Below the pieces are notes generated by a model, which searched no databases, was not told the DNA's origin, and saw only the letters and a list, made by a program, of their open reading frames with translations. From positions 1-43,847 of the forward strand of contig JALSLJ010000079.1 in NCBI GenBank assembly GCA_026988315.1: DNA of 43,847 nucleotides. The letters are read 5' to 3'. This DNA is from Sulfurimonas sp. GTDB taxonomy: Bacteria > Campylobacterota > Campylobacteria > Campylobacterales > Sulfurimonadaceae. Positions 1-8,098 of the stretch are shown one piece after another; the stretch's first letter is position 1; every line of letters begins with the position of its first letter. The position numbers and the translations under genes are program-made.

Positions 1-380
1 TCACTTGAGCTAATCGAAAGTGTATCTACTCTCTCTCTTATGCTTGATACACGCTCTCTTGATTGTGCTAAATAGTTGTCACCACAACAATCCAAAGAGC
101 CTTGAATCTTTATATCTGTTCGTTTTTTTTGATCAAATACTTTCTTTTTAAAACCTTTAGTACTGTTTCCTAAGTAACCGCTTACTAAGCCTCGCTCTTT
201 TTGCAACTCTTGTATGAGCATAAGTAAGTTATTTGTTTTTTTTGATATATCTTTTACATTTTTGAATTGATTTATTTCAAGATACGCTCTGTTAATACTA
301 AAAACTAAAACAATAACTATTATAATTAATGGTAACAAGGTCAGTAAAAAAAGTTTTTTTATAATTATTTTTTCATTCAA
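1..380 (-). CDS. NIT-domain membrane sensor, 5' part only (3' end outside window)
   Basis: This reading frame runs off the left edge of the window, so only about the first 126 residues are visible. After a short basic start there is a strong hydrophobic helix (about residues 10-28), then a periplasmic stretch with the pattern IQELQKERGLVSGYLG. That pattern is the hallmark of the NIT (nitrate/nitrite-sensing) domain and is also seen in the receptor at 8099-10165. The start chosen is TTG at 380: in-frame stops lie just upstream and GAAGAA precedes it by a short spacing, but TTG is not certain. The output domain is outside the window; a methyl-accepting, GGDEF or kinase output are all possible. 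It is divergent from rpsF. Two adjacent cysteines at about residue 99 are unusual for a NIT domain. Confidence 0.7.
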   Translation of the reverse strand, partial: MNEKIIIKKLFLLTLLPLIIIVIVLVFSINRAYLEINQFKNVKDISKKTNNLLMLIQELQKERGLVSGYLGNSTKGFKKKVFDQKKRTDIKIQGSLDCCGDNYLAQSRERVSSIRERVDTLSISSS

Positions 381-498
381 ATGTATTTCTTCTGTAATTT
401 ATCATATTTAATTTATTAATGTATTATACTATATTTTTAATTACAAAAATGTTAAGTAAAAATCGTTTTCACTATGTTAATTTTAAGTAAAATTTATA

Positions 499-504
499 TA
501 TAAT
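499..504 (+). promoter_or_regulatory. Candidate -10 box for rpsF-ssb-rpsR
   Basis: A perfect TATAAT lies about 105 bases before the rpsF start, in a very AT-rich stretch (381-560) that separates rpsF from the divergent NIT gene. No convincing -35 box is present at 17-base spacing, which is common in Campylobacterota. It would give a leader of roughly 100 bases. No other gene is visible in 381-609. Confidence 0.45.
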
Positions 505-548
505 TTCGAGTTCCTTTCTCTTTGTATTACTTATTGCAGTAATATATA

Positions 549-612
549 CATATCCGAAAGGGAAACAATGCCTACAAATAGGCAACATACCAAAAGGAGA
601 TCATACTATATG
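549..612 (+). promoter_or_regulatory. Structured rpsF leader, candidate S6:S18 autoregulatory element
   Basis: The leader holds a perfect 6-bp hairpin (TGCCTA 569-574, loop CAAA, TAGGCA 579-584), preceded by a CCG triplet at 554-556 and followed by the AAGGAG ribosome-binding site. CATAT (549-553) can pair with ATATG (608-612), which includes the start codon of rpsF. Known S6:S18 leader motifs contain a bulged CCG next to a stem, mimicking the 16S rRNA site, so this could be the feedback site of the operon. The pairing was done by eye and the assignment is an inference. Confidence 0.35.
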
Positions 613-1068
613 AGACACTATGAAAACTTAGTAATTGTAAAACCTACATTTACAGCAGAAGAGATTCAAGCTAGCATTAAAGCTATCGAAGAAGTTATTA
701 CTTCAAACGGTGGTGAGATTGCTACAACAAGCGCAATGGGAATGAGAAAATTAGCTTACCCTATTGATAAAAATGAGCGTGGTTACTACCATGTTATCTA
801 TTATACAATTGCACCATCTTCAATTTCTGAAATTGAAAGGCGTTTCCGTATCAATGAAGACCTTCTTCGTTTTGTAACTATCAAATATGACACAAACCGT
901 GAAATAGCTGCATGGAATAAGTTAGTTGAAAAAGCTCAAAAAGCTTCAGCTGCCCCAGCAAAAGAGGAAACACCAGCGGCAGAAACAGAAACTCCGGCAA
1001 CAGAAGCACCAGCAGCGACAGAAGCACCAGTTACTGAAGCTCCAGCAACTGAAGCAGCAACAGAGTAA
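610..1068 (+). CDS. rpsF: 30S ribosomal protein S6
   Basis: S6 binds 16S rRNA as a heterodimer with S18, whose gene is two genes downstream. The protein opens with MRHYENLVIVKPTFT and carries the family core (residues about 1-95, including the GMRKLAYPIDKNERGYY stretch and RRFRINEDLLRF). After residue 110 there is a low-complexity Ala/Pro/Thr/Glu tail of about 40 residues with repeats of the type EAPATEAP, probably disordered. I chose ATG 610 because AAGGAG stands about 10 bases upstream and the family starts M-R-x-Y-E. The frame is open to an earlier ATG at 568, which would add 14 basic residues not found in S6 proteins. It is first in the operon with ssb (32-base gap) and rpsR. Confidence 0.95.
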   Translation: MRHYENLVIVKPTFTAEEIQASIKAIEEVITSNGGEIATTSAMGMRKLAYPIDKNERGYYHVIYYTIAPSSISEIERRFRINEDLLRFVTIKYDTNREIAAWNKLVEKAQKASAAPAKEETPAAETETPATEAPAATEAPVTEAPATEAATE

Positions 1069-1100
1069 TTAGCATCAGCTTAAACAATTAAGGAAGACTC

Positions 1101-1682
1101 ATGTATAACAAAGTTATTTTGGTTGGAAACCTAACTCGCGATATTGAACTTAGATACTCTCAGGGTGGAATGGGTATAGCAAAAACTGCTATAGCTACTA
1201 GCCGTAAATTCACTAGTAATGGTGAGAAAAAAGAGGAAGTATGTTTTGTTGACATCACATTCTTTGGTCGTAGTGCAGAGGTTGCTAACCAGTATCTTCG
1301 TAAGGGAAGTAAAATTCTTGTTGAAGGAAGACTTAACTTTGAACAATGGGTAGATCAAAATGGACAAAAGCGCTCTAAGCACTCTGTAACAGTTGAAACT
1401 ATGCAAATGCTTGACTCTAAAGGGGATAACCAAGGCGGTGCATATAATGCCCCTGCAAGTAATGCTCCAGCGGATAGCAATATTCAAAACAATAGCTATG
1501 CGCCACAACAAGGGCAACAACAAAGCTATCAACAACCACAGCAACAACAGCAAAGTTATCAACAGCAACAAAGCCAACAGCAAAGTTACAACAATAATCA
1601 AGCTAGTGCGCAGAGTCGTGAGATGCCAAGTAGTAACTCAGTTCCTGTGATCGACATTGATGAAGATGAAATTCCATTTTAA
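1101..1682 (+). CDS. ssb: Single-stranded DNA-binding protein
   Basis: This 193-residue protein has the N-terminal OB fold (about 1-105) with the family start MYNKVILVGNLTRD and the VDITFFGRSAEVANQYLRKGSKILVEGRL segment split across strands 3-4. A glutamine/asparagine/serine-rich linker (about 115-180) follows, with repeats of SYQQ type, and the acidic tip DIDEDEIPF, which is the docking peptide for replication and repair partners. It protects single-stranded DNA during replication, repair and recombination. AAGGAAG lies just before the ATG. The position between rpsF and rpsR is the usual bacterial arrangement. The linker is strongly repetitive at the DNA level (CAA/CAG-rich), so its length may vary between strains. 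Confidence 0.96.
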   Translation: MYNKVILVGNLTRDIELRYSQGGMGIAKTAIATSRKFTSNGEKKEEVCFVDITFFGRSAEVANQYLRKGSKILVEGRLNFEQWVDQNGQKRSKHSVTVETMQMLDSKGDNQGGAYNAPASNAPADSNIQNNSYAPQQGQQQSYQQPQQQQQSYQQQQSQQQSYNNNQASAQSREMPSSNSVPVIDIDEDEIPF

Positions 1683-1703
1683 TAGATAATAAAAGGTAAT
1701 AAC

Positions 1704-1967
1704 ATGTCAGAAAAAAGAAAATATAAAAAAAGATATTGTAAGTATTGTGAAGCAAAAGTTGACTTCATGGATTATAAAGAAGTAGGAGCATTGCGTTTCT
1801 CACTTTCTGAAAGATATAAAATCATGCCTCGCCGTTTAACAGGGAACTGTAAGCGTCACCAAGATATGATCTCTGCAGTTATCAAAAGAGCTCGTGCAGC
1901 AGCACTGGTTCCATACACTGTAACTCGTAAAGCAGTTGTAACGCAACCGTTTGAAAACCTAAGATAG
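1704..1967 (+). CDS. rpsR: 30S ribosomal protein S18
   Basis: This 87-residue, very basic protein is the partner of S6 on the platform of the 30S subunit. It shows the S18 features [19 protein letters not shown], then the core with [10 protein letters not shown] and the conserved [11 protein letters not shown] near the C-terminus. The CxxC in the N-terminal part resembles the zinc-binding type of S18, though only part of that site is visible. The gene begins 21 bases after ssb with AAAGG upstream and ends inside a hairpin that probably terminates the operon. Confidence 0.97.
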   Translation: MSEKRKYKKRYCKYCEAKVDFMDYKEVGALRFSLSERYKIMPRRLTGNCKRHQDMISAVIKRARAAALVPYTVTRKAVVTQPFENLR

Positions 1968-1994
1968 GTTTTCCCCTCCCCTTTTTTAGGGGAA
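1953..1994 (+). terminator. Hairpins closing the rpsF-ssb-rpsR operon
   Basis: A perfect 9-bp stem with a 3-base loop (GAAAACCTA 1953-1961, loop 1962-1964, TAGGTTTTC 1965-1973) contains the rpsR stop codon. A second 7-bp stem, TTCCCCT 1971-1977 with AGGGGAA 1988-1994, follows with a T-rich loop. The six T residues (1982-1987) lie nine bases after the first stem. The two stems share three bases and could be alternatives. Termination is inferred from position and structure. Confidence 0.6.
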
Positions 1995-2075
1995 CTTCAA
2001 AAAATTTCACCTCCAGCAAAATATATACTTAAGTATAGGAATGTTTATTGCTTTTAGAAGCATAAAAGTGCTTTC

Positions 2076-3818
2076 ATGAATTATATTTTACTTTCGCTAC
2101 TCCTCCTCGCATCACTTTGGGCAAAAGAGTCTGATTTTTCACTCATAATAGATAAGCCATACGATAATGAACTATTTGATATAACTCAAGATTACGATAG
2201 ACATATTAGTGCGGTAGGATTTTCTAATAACTATAAAAACTCCTCTGCTAGAAATAATATAGAATACTCAAACCCTTTTGACTATCTCGCAAGCCTCTCA
2301 AATAAATACGGTTCAAAAATAAATTTCATTAAAATAGATGATAATGCAAATATTTTACTAGATAAAACACTCAATGTCCCTATGTTTCATACAGCTGTGT
2401 CAGTTCTTAAGACACCATCAAATGGTTACTTTGTTGGGGGATATACTCAGGATGGTTCACTTATAGTTCTCAAATTAGATGCAAATGCAAATGTTATTTT
2501 TAACAAATCATTTGGAACTAAAAACTACGATAAGATGAATACTCTCATTAGCCTAAGAGATGGTGGAGTTTTGGCAATTGGTTCATCTGTCAGTTCAAGG
2601 TTTACAAATGATGATCTCTATAAAAATGGACTTGGTGGAAACGATATCTATATAACAAAGTTTTCAGCTACAGGGGAGGAGCTTTGGAGTAGAAAGTATG
2701 GAACAGAGTATGATGATATTGGGATAGATGCTGTTGAGGCAAATGATGGCAGTATAATTGTTCTCAGCACCACCAAAAACAACTCTTATAAAGATATTTC
2801 ACTTATGCGCATAACTGAAAATGGAAATAAGATATGGCTTAAAAACTATGAATTTAAAACAACAACTACTCCCCATAAAATAATCAGGCTGCAAGAGAAT
2901 AATTTTCTAGTTTCCTTATCTCAAAAAAACAGCGTTCACAAAAACCAGATAAGACTCTTAAAATTTGATTTACACAATAATCTTCTCATAGATAAAAATA
3001 TCTCTACAACATATGCAAGTGGTTTAAAAGATATAAAAGAGTACGCCAATGGAGATTTAATGGGTGTTGGTTTCGTAAAAGATACTTACAATAATGATGG
3101 TTTAGTGATGGTTTTAAGCAGTGAACTCAAACTTATATGCCAAGAGCATTTTGGAGGGGAGAGTTATGATATTTTCAATTCTGTGTCTATACTTCACAAC
3201 TCTCAATCAGCTGTATCAGGTATATATACATCTCAAAACTCACAAGAGTCAAATATGTGGATTGCAAAATTAAATAGAGATTGTACCATGGCACAACTTC
3301 CTCTCAAATCGATAGATATTTATGAAGAGTTAACGAAGTTGTTTCAAGAGGAGATAGATGCAAATAAACTTCTTATAAAAAAAGATTTAAGCATAGAGTT
3401 TATAGATTATTCTCTCTATTTTAAACTTTCAAAATATAAACTCTCAAAAACACAAAAAGAGTTTTTAAATAGATTTCAAAAGAAACTTATACCCTTTTTA
3501 TATAGCATCAAAAATGAGATAAGTGTTTTAGAGATCAATGGACAAACATCAAGTGAGTGGGGCAATGCAAACTTTAGTGACACCTATGTAAATAATGCAA
3601 ATCTATCTATATATCGTGCTTACAGCACATTGAGTTACATTTTTAAAGCCCAAGATGCGCAAACACAAAAATGGCTTACAAAGGTACTCAAAGGGAGTGG
3701 GAGCAGTTACTCACAAAGAGTAATGCTGGGTGAACTAGAAAATAGAGAAAAATCCAGAAGAGTTTCCTTTAAAATAATTCTAAATACTCAGGCTAAGAGT
3801 CTTGTGAACTCGCTCTAA
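2076..3818 (+). CDS. Exported protein: beta-propeller-like repeats plus OmpA-like C-terminal domain
   Basis: I do not recognise a named family. Residues 1-16 are a signal peptide (cleavage likely after LWA). Residues about 30-400 hold repeated units of about 50-60 residues with the pattern 'GGYTQDGSLIVLKLDANANVIF' or 'NDIYITKFSATGEELW', each ending in a Lys/Trp-containing strand followed by 'YG/FG…YD'. This is typical of beta-propeller blades of the PQQ/delta-60 kind. Residues about 435-580 resemble the OmpA-like peptidoglycan-binding fold, with a beta strand LEINGQTSSEWG, a helix LSIYRAYSTLSYIF and the closing NREKSRRVSFKI. A periplasmic or outer-membrane protein anchored to the cell wall is therefore likely. 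No clear ribosome-binding site precedes the ATG. Its end overlaps the convergent small gene by 26 bases. Confidence 0.7.
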   Translation: MNYILLSLLLLASLWAKESDFSLIIDKPYDNELFDITQDYDRHISAVGFSNNYKNSSARNNIEYSNPFDYLASLSNKYGSKINFIKIDDNANILLDKTLNVPMFHTAVSVLKTPSNGYFVGGYTQDGSLIVLKLDANANVIFNKSFGTKNYDKMNTLISLRDGGVLAIGSSVSSRFTNDDLYKNGLGGNDIYITKFSATGEELWSRKYGTEYDDIGIDAVEANDGSIIVLSTTKNNSYKDISLMRITENGNKIWLKNYEFKTTTTPHKIIRLQENNFLVSLSQKNSVHKNQIRLLKFDLHNNLLIDKNISTTYASGLKDIKEYANGDLMGVGFVKDTYNNDGLVMVLSSELKLICQEHFGGESYDIFNSVSILHNSQSAVSGIYTSQNSQESNMWIAKLNRDCTMAQLPLKSIDIYEELTKLFQEEIDANKLLIKKDLSIEFIDYSLYFKLSKYKLSKTQKEFLNRFQKKLIPFLYSIKNEISVLEINGQTSSEWGNANFSDTYVNNANLSIYRAYSTLSYIFKAQDAQTQKWLTKVLKGSGSSYSQRVMLGELENREKSRRVSFKIILNTQAKSLVNSL

Positions 3819-4107
3819 ATGCGTAACGCACCTTATGTTGTTTCATCTTTTTATAGAGTTTATTTTTAGCAGTTTCGAGCTCTTCATCACTGTAGTTGCA
3901 CTCTTTTTGTATAGTTTCAGCGCTCAATTTAGCACTCTCCATTGCAAAAAGTTTTAACTCTTTTTTCGTTAATTTTGCTTTGAGCACACCATAAAGCTCT
4001 TTTTCATCATTGATTATCTCTAATGTATCTACGCCATAAAGTTCACTGAGTATCTCTTTAACATTATTCTCATCGTGGAATTGTCTCCACACTGTATTTT
4101 CAAGCAT
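3793..4107 (-). CDS. Small conserved-looking protein of unknown function, coupled to serB
   Basis: This 104-residue, highly charged, mostly helical protein has no signal peptide or membrane segment. The middle (about 65-90, with LSAETIQKECNYSDEELETAK) looks like a helix-turn-helix of the sigma-factor region 4 kind, and the tail is basic. I do not recognise a family, and DNA binding is only a guess. Its ATG follows the serB stop codon directly (TAA then ATG on the minus strand), which strongly suggests translational coupling and a shared transcript. The 3' end overlaps the convergent OmpA-like gene. Confidence 0.65.
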   Translation of the reverse strand: MLENTVWRQFHDENNVKEILSELYGVDTLEIINDEKELYGVLKAKLTKKELKLFAMESAKLSAETIQKECNYSDEELETAKNKLYKKMKQHKVRYAFRASSQDS

Positions 4108-4731
4108 TTATATTTTCTCCAATATTTGCGTTAAATCTTTTGTTTTTATAATTATGTTTGCCTCTTTTTCTAAAATAGGTCTTGCACAAAAAGCGACTCT
4201 TGTTCCTGCGTGAGCAAACATAGACAAATCATTTGCTCCATCACCACACACCATTGTCTCCTCTTCACTCACACCTAAAATATTTTGAAGTCTCACTATC
4301 ATGTCACCCTTAGAGAAGTTAAACATCATATCCCCACCAACAAAACCTGTAAGCTTTCCATCTTTATGATGCAATACATTTGAAAAATCTGCATCGTATC
4401 CTAGGATATCTTTTGCATAAGAGGTAGCAGTTCTAAATCCACCACTAAAGCACACAACAGTGATACCTCTTTTTTTAAGCTCTGCAATAGTCTCAACTGC
4501 ACCTGGCATATATGGTAAGTTTTGGCTGATTTTCTCAACTACTGAGAAATCAAGCCCTTTTAAAAGCCCTACTCTTTGTTGCAATGATTCAAAAAAATCA
4601 AGTCTTCCCGACATCGCTTCTTCAGTAATTTTTGCAACCTCTTCACCAATCCCTAACTCATCTGCGAAAAAATCTATAGTTTCTCCATCCATCAAAGTCG
4701 AATCAAAATCAAAAACAGCTAGTTTTAGCAT
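4108..4731 (-). CDS. serB: Phosphoserine phosphatase
   Basis: This 207-residue HAD-superfamily enzyme catalyses the last step of serine synthesis, removing phosphate from L-phosphoserine. The motifs are all visible: DFDST near residues 8-12 with the nucleophile and acid/base aspartates, the serine of CFSGG in motif II, the lysine of SKGD, and VCGDGANDLSM in motif III. Substrate-cap residues (MDGETIDFF, SGRLDF) match the SerB family, and the length is normal for the form without an ACT domain. I start at ATG 4731, which has AGAGAG eight bases upstream. The frame is open further upstream, but that 22-residue extension would cover the promoter region. Confidence 0.93.
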   Translation of the reverse strand: MLKLAVFDFDSTLMDGETIDFFADELGIGEEVAKITEEAMSGRLDFFESLQQRVGLLKGLDFSVVEKISQNLPYMPGAVETIAELKKRGITVVCFSGGFRTATSYAKDILGYDADFSNVLHHKDGKLTGFVGGDMMFNFSKGDMIVRLQNILGVSEEETMVCGDGANDLSMFAHAGTRVAFCARPILEKEANIIIKTKDLTQILEKI

Positions 4732-4749
4732 AAATAATCTCTCTTTTGT

Positions 4750-4767
4750 TATAATGTCGCAATTATA
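4750..4767. promoter_or_regulatory. Divergent -10 boxes between serB and metF
   Basis: The 53-base gap holds TATAAT at 4750-4755 on the plus strand (towards metF) and TATAAT at 4767-4762 on the minus strand (towards serB). The two hexamers face away in an overlapping, back-to-back layout, so the two promoters probably compete or share a regulator. The -35 boxes are not obvious. Confidence 0.55.
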
Positions 4768-4784
4768 GCGAATTAGGACTTTTT

Positions 4785-5696
4785 TTGTTTGATACACTTA
4801 TAGATAAATTAAAAAACGATACATATATTACACTAGAAACCACCCCTTCACACTCTCCTGTGTTTACTCCAATAGTAGATAAGATAGAGCTCTTAGGGCT
4901 CCATGAACTTGTAGATGGGTTTTCAACTACTGATAATCCTTTGGCAAAATTAAAATATAGCTCTTTATTTGCCGCAAAAATACTTCAAGATAGATTCAAT
5001 AAACCTGTAATTGCAACTATGAGCATGAGAGATAGAAATAAGATTGCACTTCAGTCTGACTTACTCGGTGCAAATGAGGTTGATGTTAGAGCTATACTAG
5101 CACTCACTGGTGACCCTGCTACTATCTCTGACCAGCCACATACAAAAGGTGTTTTTGAGTCTGATAGCTCACTTCTGCTTGAGATTATCTCATGCTTTAA
5201 TTCAGGTATAAATTTTGCAGGAAAACCACTTGCCTTAAAGCCAAAAGAACTCTATCCATTTGCAGTTGTAAACTCCTATGCTAAAAACCCTAAAACTCTT
5301 CAAAAAAAGATGCAAAAAAAGATAAATCATGGTGCGATTGGGATTATCACGCAACCTGTATATGATTTAGAGAGTGCAAAAAGGCTTATAGAGCTAAAAG
5401 AGGCCGCAAATAAAGAGTGTTGTTCCCAAAACAGAAGTGCTGAACTGATTTTAGGACTATTTCCTATCACAAAACTGCGTACAGCTCAGTTTTTAGCTTC
5501 TCATGTTCCAGGTATCAATGTTCCAAATAATTGGATAGAACTTTTACGAGATGCAAACGAAAAAAGTATTGAAGAGGAGTATAAAGTTGGATTTGAACTC
5601 AGTAAAAAACTTTTTGATGAGATTAAAGAGTTCCACCCAAAGATTCATCTTATGACTGCGAATCAATTTCAAATTGCTAAAGATATTTTAGCCTAA
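4785..5696 (+). CDS. metF: Methylenetetrahydrofolate reductase (MetF-like)
   Basis: This 303-residue protein is of the FAD-dependent TIM-barrel family that reduces 5,10-methylenetetrahydrofolate to 5-methyl-tetrahydrofolate for methionine synthesis. Family signs are the glutamate near the N-terminus (TYITLETTPS), the LALTGDPA loop that contacts flavin, the GINFAGKPLALKPKE region and the GAIGIITQPVYD strand. The N-terminal motif departs from the usual SFEFFPPK, so this is a divergent branch. The start is TTG at 4785, preceded by AGGA at good spacing, with no ATG nearby. It is divergent from serB and its last 20 bases overlap the decayed GGDEF/EAL gene on the other strand. Confidence 0.85.
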   Translation: MFDTLIDKLKNDTYITLETTPSHSPVFTPIVDKIELLGLHELVDGFSTTDNPLAKLKYSSLFAAKILQDRFNKPVIATMSMRDRNKIALQSDLLGANEVDVRAILALTGDPATISDQPHTKGVFESDSSLLLEIISCFNSGINFAGKPLALKPKELYPFAVVNSYAKNPKTLQKKMQKKINHGAIGIITQPVYDLESAKRLIELKEAANKECCSQNRSAELILGLFPITKLRTAQFLASHVPGINVPNNWIELLRDANEKSIEEEYKVGFELSKKLFDEIKEFHPKIHLMTANQFQIAKDILA

Positions 5697-6588
5697 AAGA
5701 GTGAACAAATTTTCTAAATAACTCAAAAGGTAAAGGCTTGCTAAAATAGTACCCTTGCACCTTATAGCATTTTAAAAATTTCAGAGCTTCTACTTGTCCT
5801 ATCGTCTCTGACCCTTCAGCCACAACCTCTTTGCCCAATGATTTACCCATGCCAATAATAGCTTCGATGATCGAGTGATCATCTTCACCTTTTTCTATCT
5901 CATATACAAAACTACGATCAATTTTAATAGTCTCAGCAGGTAATTTTTTCAGGTAACTCATCGATGAATAACCCGTGCCAAAATCATCAACAGAGATTTT
6001 AAACCCTTTTTTATGCAATGCTCCCTGAAATCCATTTTTGCCAGATTTTTTCACCTGATACATCGCTATATCAGATCTCTCCATAAGCTCTTCATAACTG
6101 GTGGCATCATCAGGATAAATGCTAATGCCAATACTTACACCTGAGTATAGTTTATTTCCAGCTATATGTCCATAGGTGTCATTAACATTTTTAAAATTAT
6201 CCATATCTATAAAAAGAATAGCCATTTTTTTATTGTTACGCTTTAGTGCAGCAATTCTCCCTTTGACTCTATCTTCAAATAATACTCTGTTTGGAAGCTT
6301 CGTAAGTGAATCGTAATAGGCAAGACTATGTAAAAGTTTTTCATTTTCTTTAGGAATATTTAATAACATCCCCAAAACACCTGCAAATTTTCCATCTTTA
6401 TAGAATGGTTTTTTAATCACCCTGAATATATAAGTTTTTTCACCGATAAGAACTGACTCTGTCTTGTCAATAAACTCTCTGTTTTTAATAACAGCAAAAT
6501 CATCATCTGCAAATCTTTTGGCAAGCTCATGAGAAAAGAATTCATAATCACTTTTGCCTATAATCTCTGATGGCTTAGAAGAAAGTAG
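5677..6588 (-). pseudogene. Decayed PAS-GGDEF-EAL cyclic-di-GMP gene with internal deletions
   Basis: The frame reads, in order, the C-terminal part of a PAS domain (from about 6585, with IGKSDYEFFSHELAKRF), the start of a GGDEF domain (YYDSLTKLPNRVLFEDR, then FIDMDNFKNVND), a direct jump to its last third (SGVSIGISIYPDDA), and then the second half of an EAL domain (FKISVDDFGTGYSS to QGYYFSKPLP). The G[GS]DEF catalytic loop and the EAL motif itself are both absent, so neither synthesis nor hydrolysis of cyclic-di-GMP is possible. The PAS end stops at an in-frame TAG (6589-6591) with no start codon in a sensible place. The 247-codon open stretch from GTG 6420 is what remains without stops or frameshifts, so the deletions are in frame. 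It is probably a relic next to serS. Confidence 0.8.
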
Positions 6589-6609
6589 CTATGCTTTAGT
6601 ATATTTTGA

Positions 6610-6615
6610 TATAAT
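6610..6615 (+). promoter_or_regulatory. Candidate -10 box for serS
   Basis: TATAAT in the context TTTTGATATAATCGCA lies 36 bases before the serS ATG. No good -35 box is visible. It sits immediately after the point where the pseudogene frame closes. Confidence 0.5.
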
Positions 6616-6650
6616 CGCACTGCTAATTTATTAAATATATTGGGAAAATT

Positions 6651-7907
6651 ATGATTGATTTAAAACTACTACAAAAAGATTTTGAGAGTGTGAGTGCAAA
6701 ACTGATGCGTAAAGGTGTGGACGCTACACTGATAGAAAATTTAAAACTCAAAAACGGAGAGTTAAAAAAAGCAAAGGTAAATTTTGAAACCCTTCAAGCA
6801 CTTCAAAACTCAATGAGTAAAGAGTTTGGTGCTTATAAAAGAGAGGGTAAAGATATTAGTGAACTCAAACAGAGAGTAGATGCAAATAAAATTGTAATTG
6901 CTGAAGCCCTAGATATTCAAAGAGTTGCACACGAAGAGCTTGAGGCTATCGCTATGGCTATCCCTAACATGCCTGATGATAGTGTTCCAGATGGTATAGA
7001 TGAAGATGATAATATAGAGATTAAAAAAGTGTTAACGCCAAAAGAGTTTAGCTTTACCCCAAAAGAGCATTGGGAGTTAGCAGAACAAAATGGCTGGATA
7101 GACTTTGAGCGTGGTGTAAAACTAGCTACAAGCCGTTTTAGCGTATCTTTTGGCATGGGTGCGAAACTTGAGCGTGCTCTTATAAATTTTATGCTTAACT
7201 TTAATGCTCAAAGAGGTTTTGAGGAGGTGAGTGTTCCTGCACTTGTAAACCGTACTGCCCTAGAAGGAACGGGACAACTTCCAAAATTTGAAGATGATCT
7301 TTATAAGATGGAGGGGCAAGAACTTTTTTTAATCCCAACAGCAGAAGTGCCCCTTACAAATCTTTTCCAAGATGAGATTTTAGCATCTGAGCAACTACCT
7401 ATAAAAATGACCGCTTATACCTCATGTTTTAGAAAAGAGGCAGGTGCAGCAGGTCGTGACACAAGAGGGATGATTCGACAACACCAATTTCACAAAGTTG
7501 AATTAGTAACTATCGCTAAACCTGAACAAAGTGAAGAAATTTTTAACGAGATGGTACAAACAGCATCTGATATATTAACAGCACTAGAGCTTCCCCACAG
7601 AATCGTAAATCTTTGTACTGGAGATTTAGGCTTTTCTGCTGCACATACAACAGATATAGAAGTGTGGCTACCAGGACAAGACCAGTACCGTGAAATAAGC
7701 TCAATAAGCAATACAAGAGATTTCCAAGCAAGACGAGCAAAAATAAGATACAAAGATGGCAAAAAGAATCTCTTTGTAAATACACTAAATGGTTCATCTT
7801 TAGCAGTTGGAAGAACATTAGTAGCTATAATGGAGAACAATCAAAATGAAGATGGAAGTATAGATATTCCTGAAGTTTTGAAGCCTTATTTAGACATGAG
7901 TGTTTAG
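6651..7907 (+). CDS. serS: Seryl-tRNA synthetase
   Basis: This 418-residue class II aminoacyl-tRNA synthetase charges tRNA-Ser. The N-terminal arm (about 1-110) is a long charged coiled coil that grips the tRNA. The catalytic core carries TAEVPLTN for serine and ATP binding, motif 2 [16 protein letters not shown], and motif 3 [13 protein letters not shown] near the C-terminus, so all catalytic elements are present and the length is normal. GGGA precedes the ATG. It is followed by hairpins and the convergent receptor gene. In C. jejuni, as I recall, serS lies beside the pflB gene (Cj0390); here a receptor pair sits between them. Confidence 0.97.
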   Translation: MIDLKLLQKDFESVSAKLMRKGVDATLIENLKLKNGELKKAKVNFETLQALQNSMSKEFGAYKREGKDISELKQRVDANKIVIAEALDIQRVAHEELEAIAMAIPNMPDDSVPDGIDEDDNIEIKKVLTPKEFSFTPKEHWELAEQNGWIDFERGVKLATSRFSVSFGMGAKLERALINFMLNFNAQRGFEEVSVPALVNRTALEGTGQLPKFEDDLYKMEGQELFLIPTAEVPLTNLFQDEILASEQLPIKMTAYTSCFRKEAGAAGRDTRGMIRQHQFHKVELVTIAKPEQSEEIFNEMVQTASDILTALELPHRIVNLCTGDLGFSAAHTTDIEVWLPGQDQYREISSISNTRDFQARRAKIRYKDGKKNLFVNTLNGSSLAVGRTLVAIMENNQNEDGSIDIPEVLKPYLDMSV

Positions 7908-7923
7908 AAGTTTGAAGAGTTCA

Positions 7924-7946
7924 ACTGATATAACTATTATATCAGT
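7924..7946 (+). terminator. Hairpin after serS
   Basis: A perfect 10-bp stem (ACTGATATAA 7924-7933, loop CTA, TTATATCAGT 7937-7946) begins 17 bases after the serS stop. No long T run follows, so it may be a weak terminator or an mRNA-stabilising stem. Confidence 0.5.
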
Positions 7947-8058
7947 CAACCTATAAATTTTCATTATGTATGTATAATATTCTATATTTTGACATCTGTA
8001 AGTGTTTTATATGAAAAATATGCCCTTTTTTGGATGCTGCGTACAAAATGCTGGTATT

Positions 8059-8085
8059 TGGCATCTTTTTATTATAAAGATGCCA
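8059..8085. terminator. Hairpin between convergent serS and the receptor gene
   Basis: A perfect 10-bp stem (TGGCATCTTT 8059-8068, 7-base loop, AAAGATGCCA 8076-8085) lies 14 bases beyond the 3' end of the receptor gene. It could end transcription from both sides. The rest of the 191-base gap (7908-8098) shows no gene that I can support. Confidence 0.5.
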
Positions 8086-8098
8086 TTAAAACTAAATA

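Noticed and set aside
568-609. N-terminal extension of S6
   Set aside because: The added residues do not belong to the S6 family, and AAGGAG in front of ATG 610 marks the better start; kept only as a possible leader feature.
1131-1601. Leucine-rich minus-strand reading frame across ssb
   Set aside because: It is the complement of the CAA/CAG-rich linker of ssb and has no ribosome-binding site.
1440-1610. CAA/CAG-type repeat as a CRISPR or tandem-repeat locus
   Set aside because: The repeats are irregular codons of the SSB glutamine-rich linker, with no spacers.
4732-4797. Longer start for SerB
   Set aside because: It would extend across both -10 boxes and the metF start, while ATG 4731 has a good ribosome-binding site and gives the family N-terminus.
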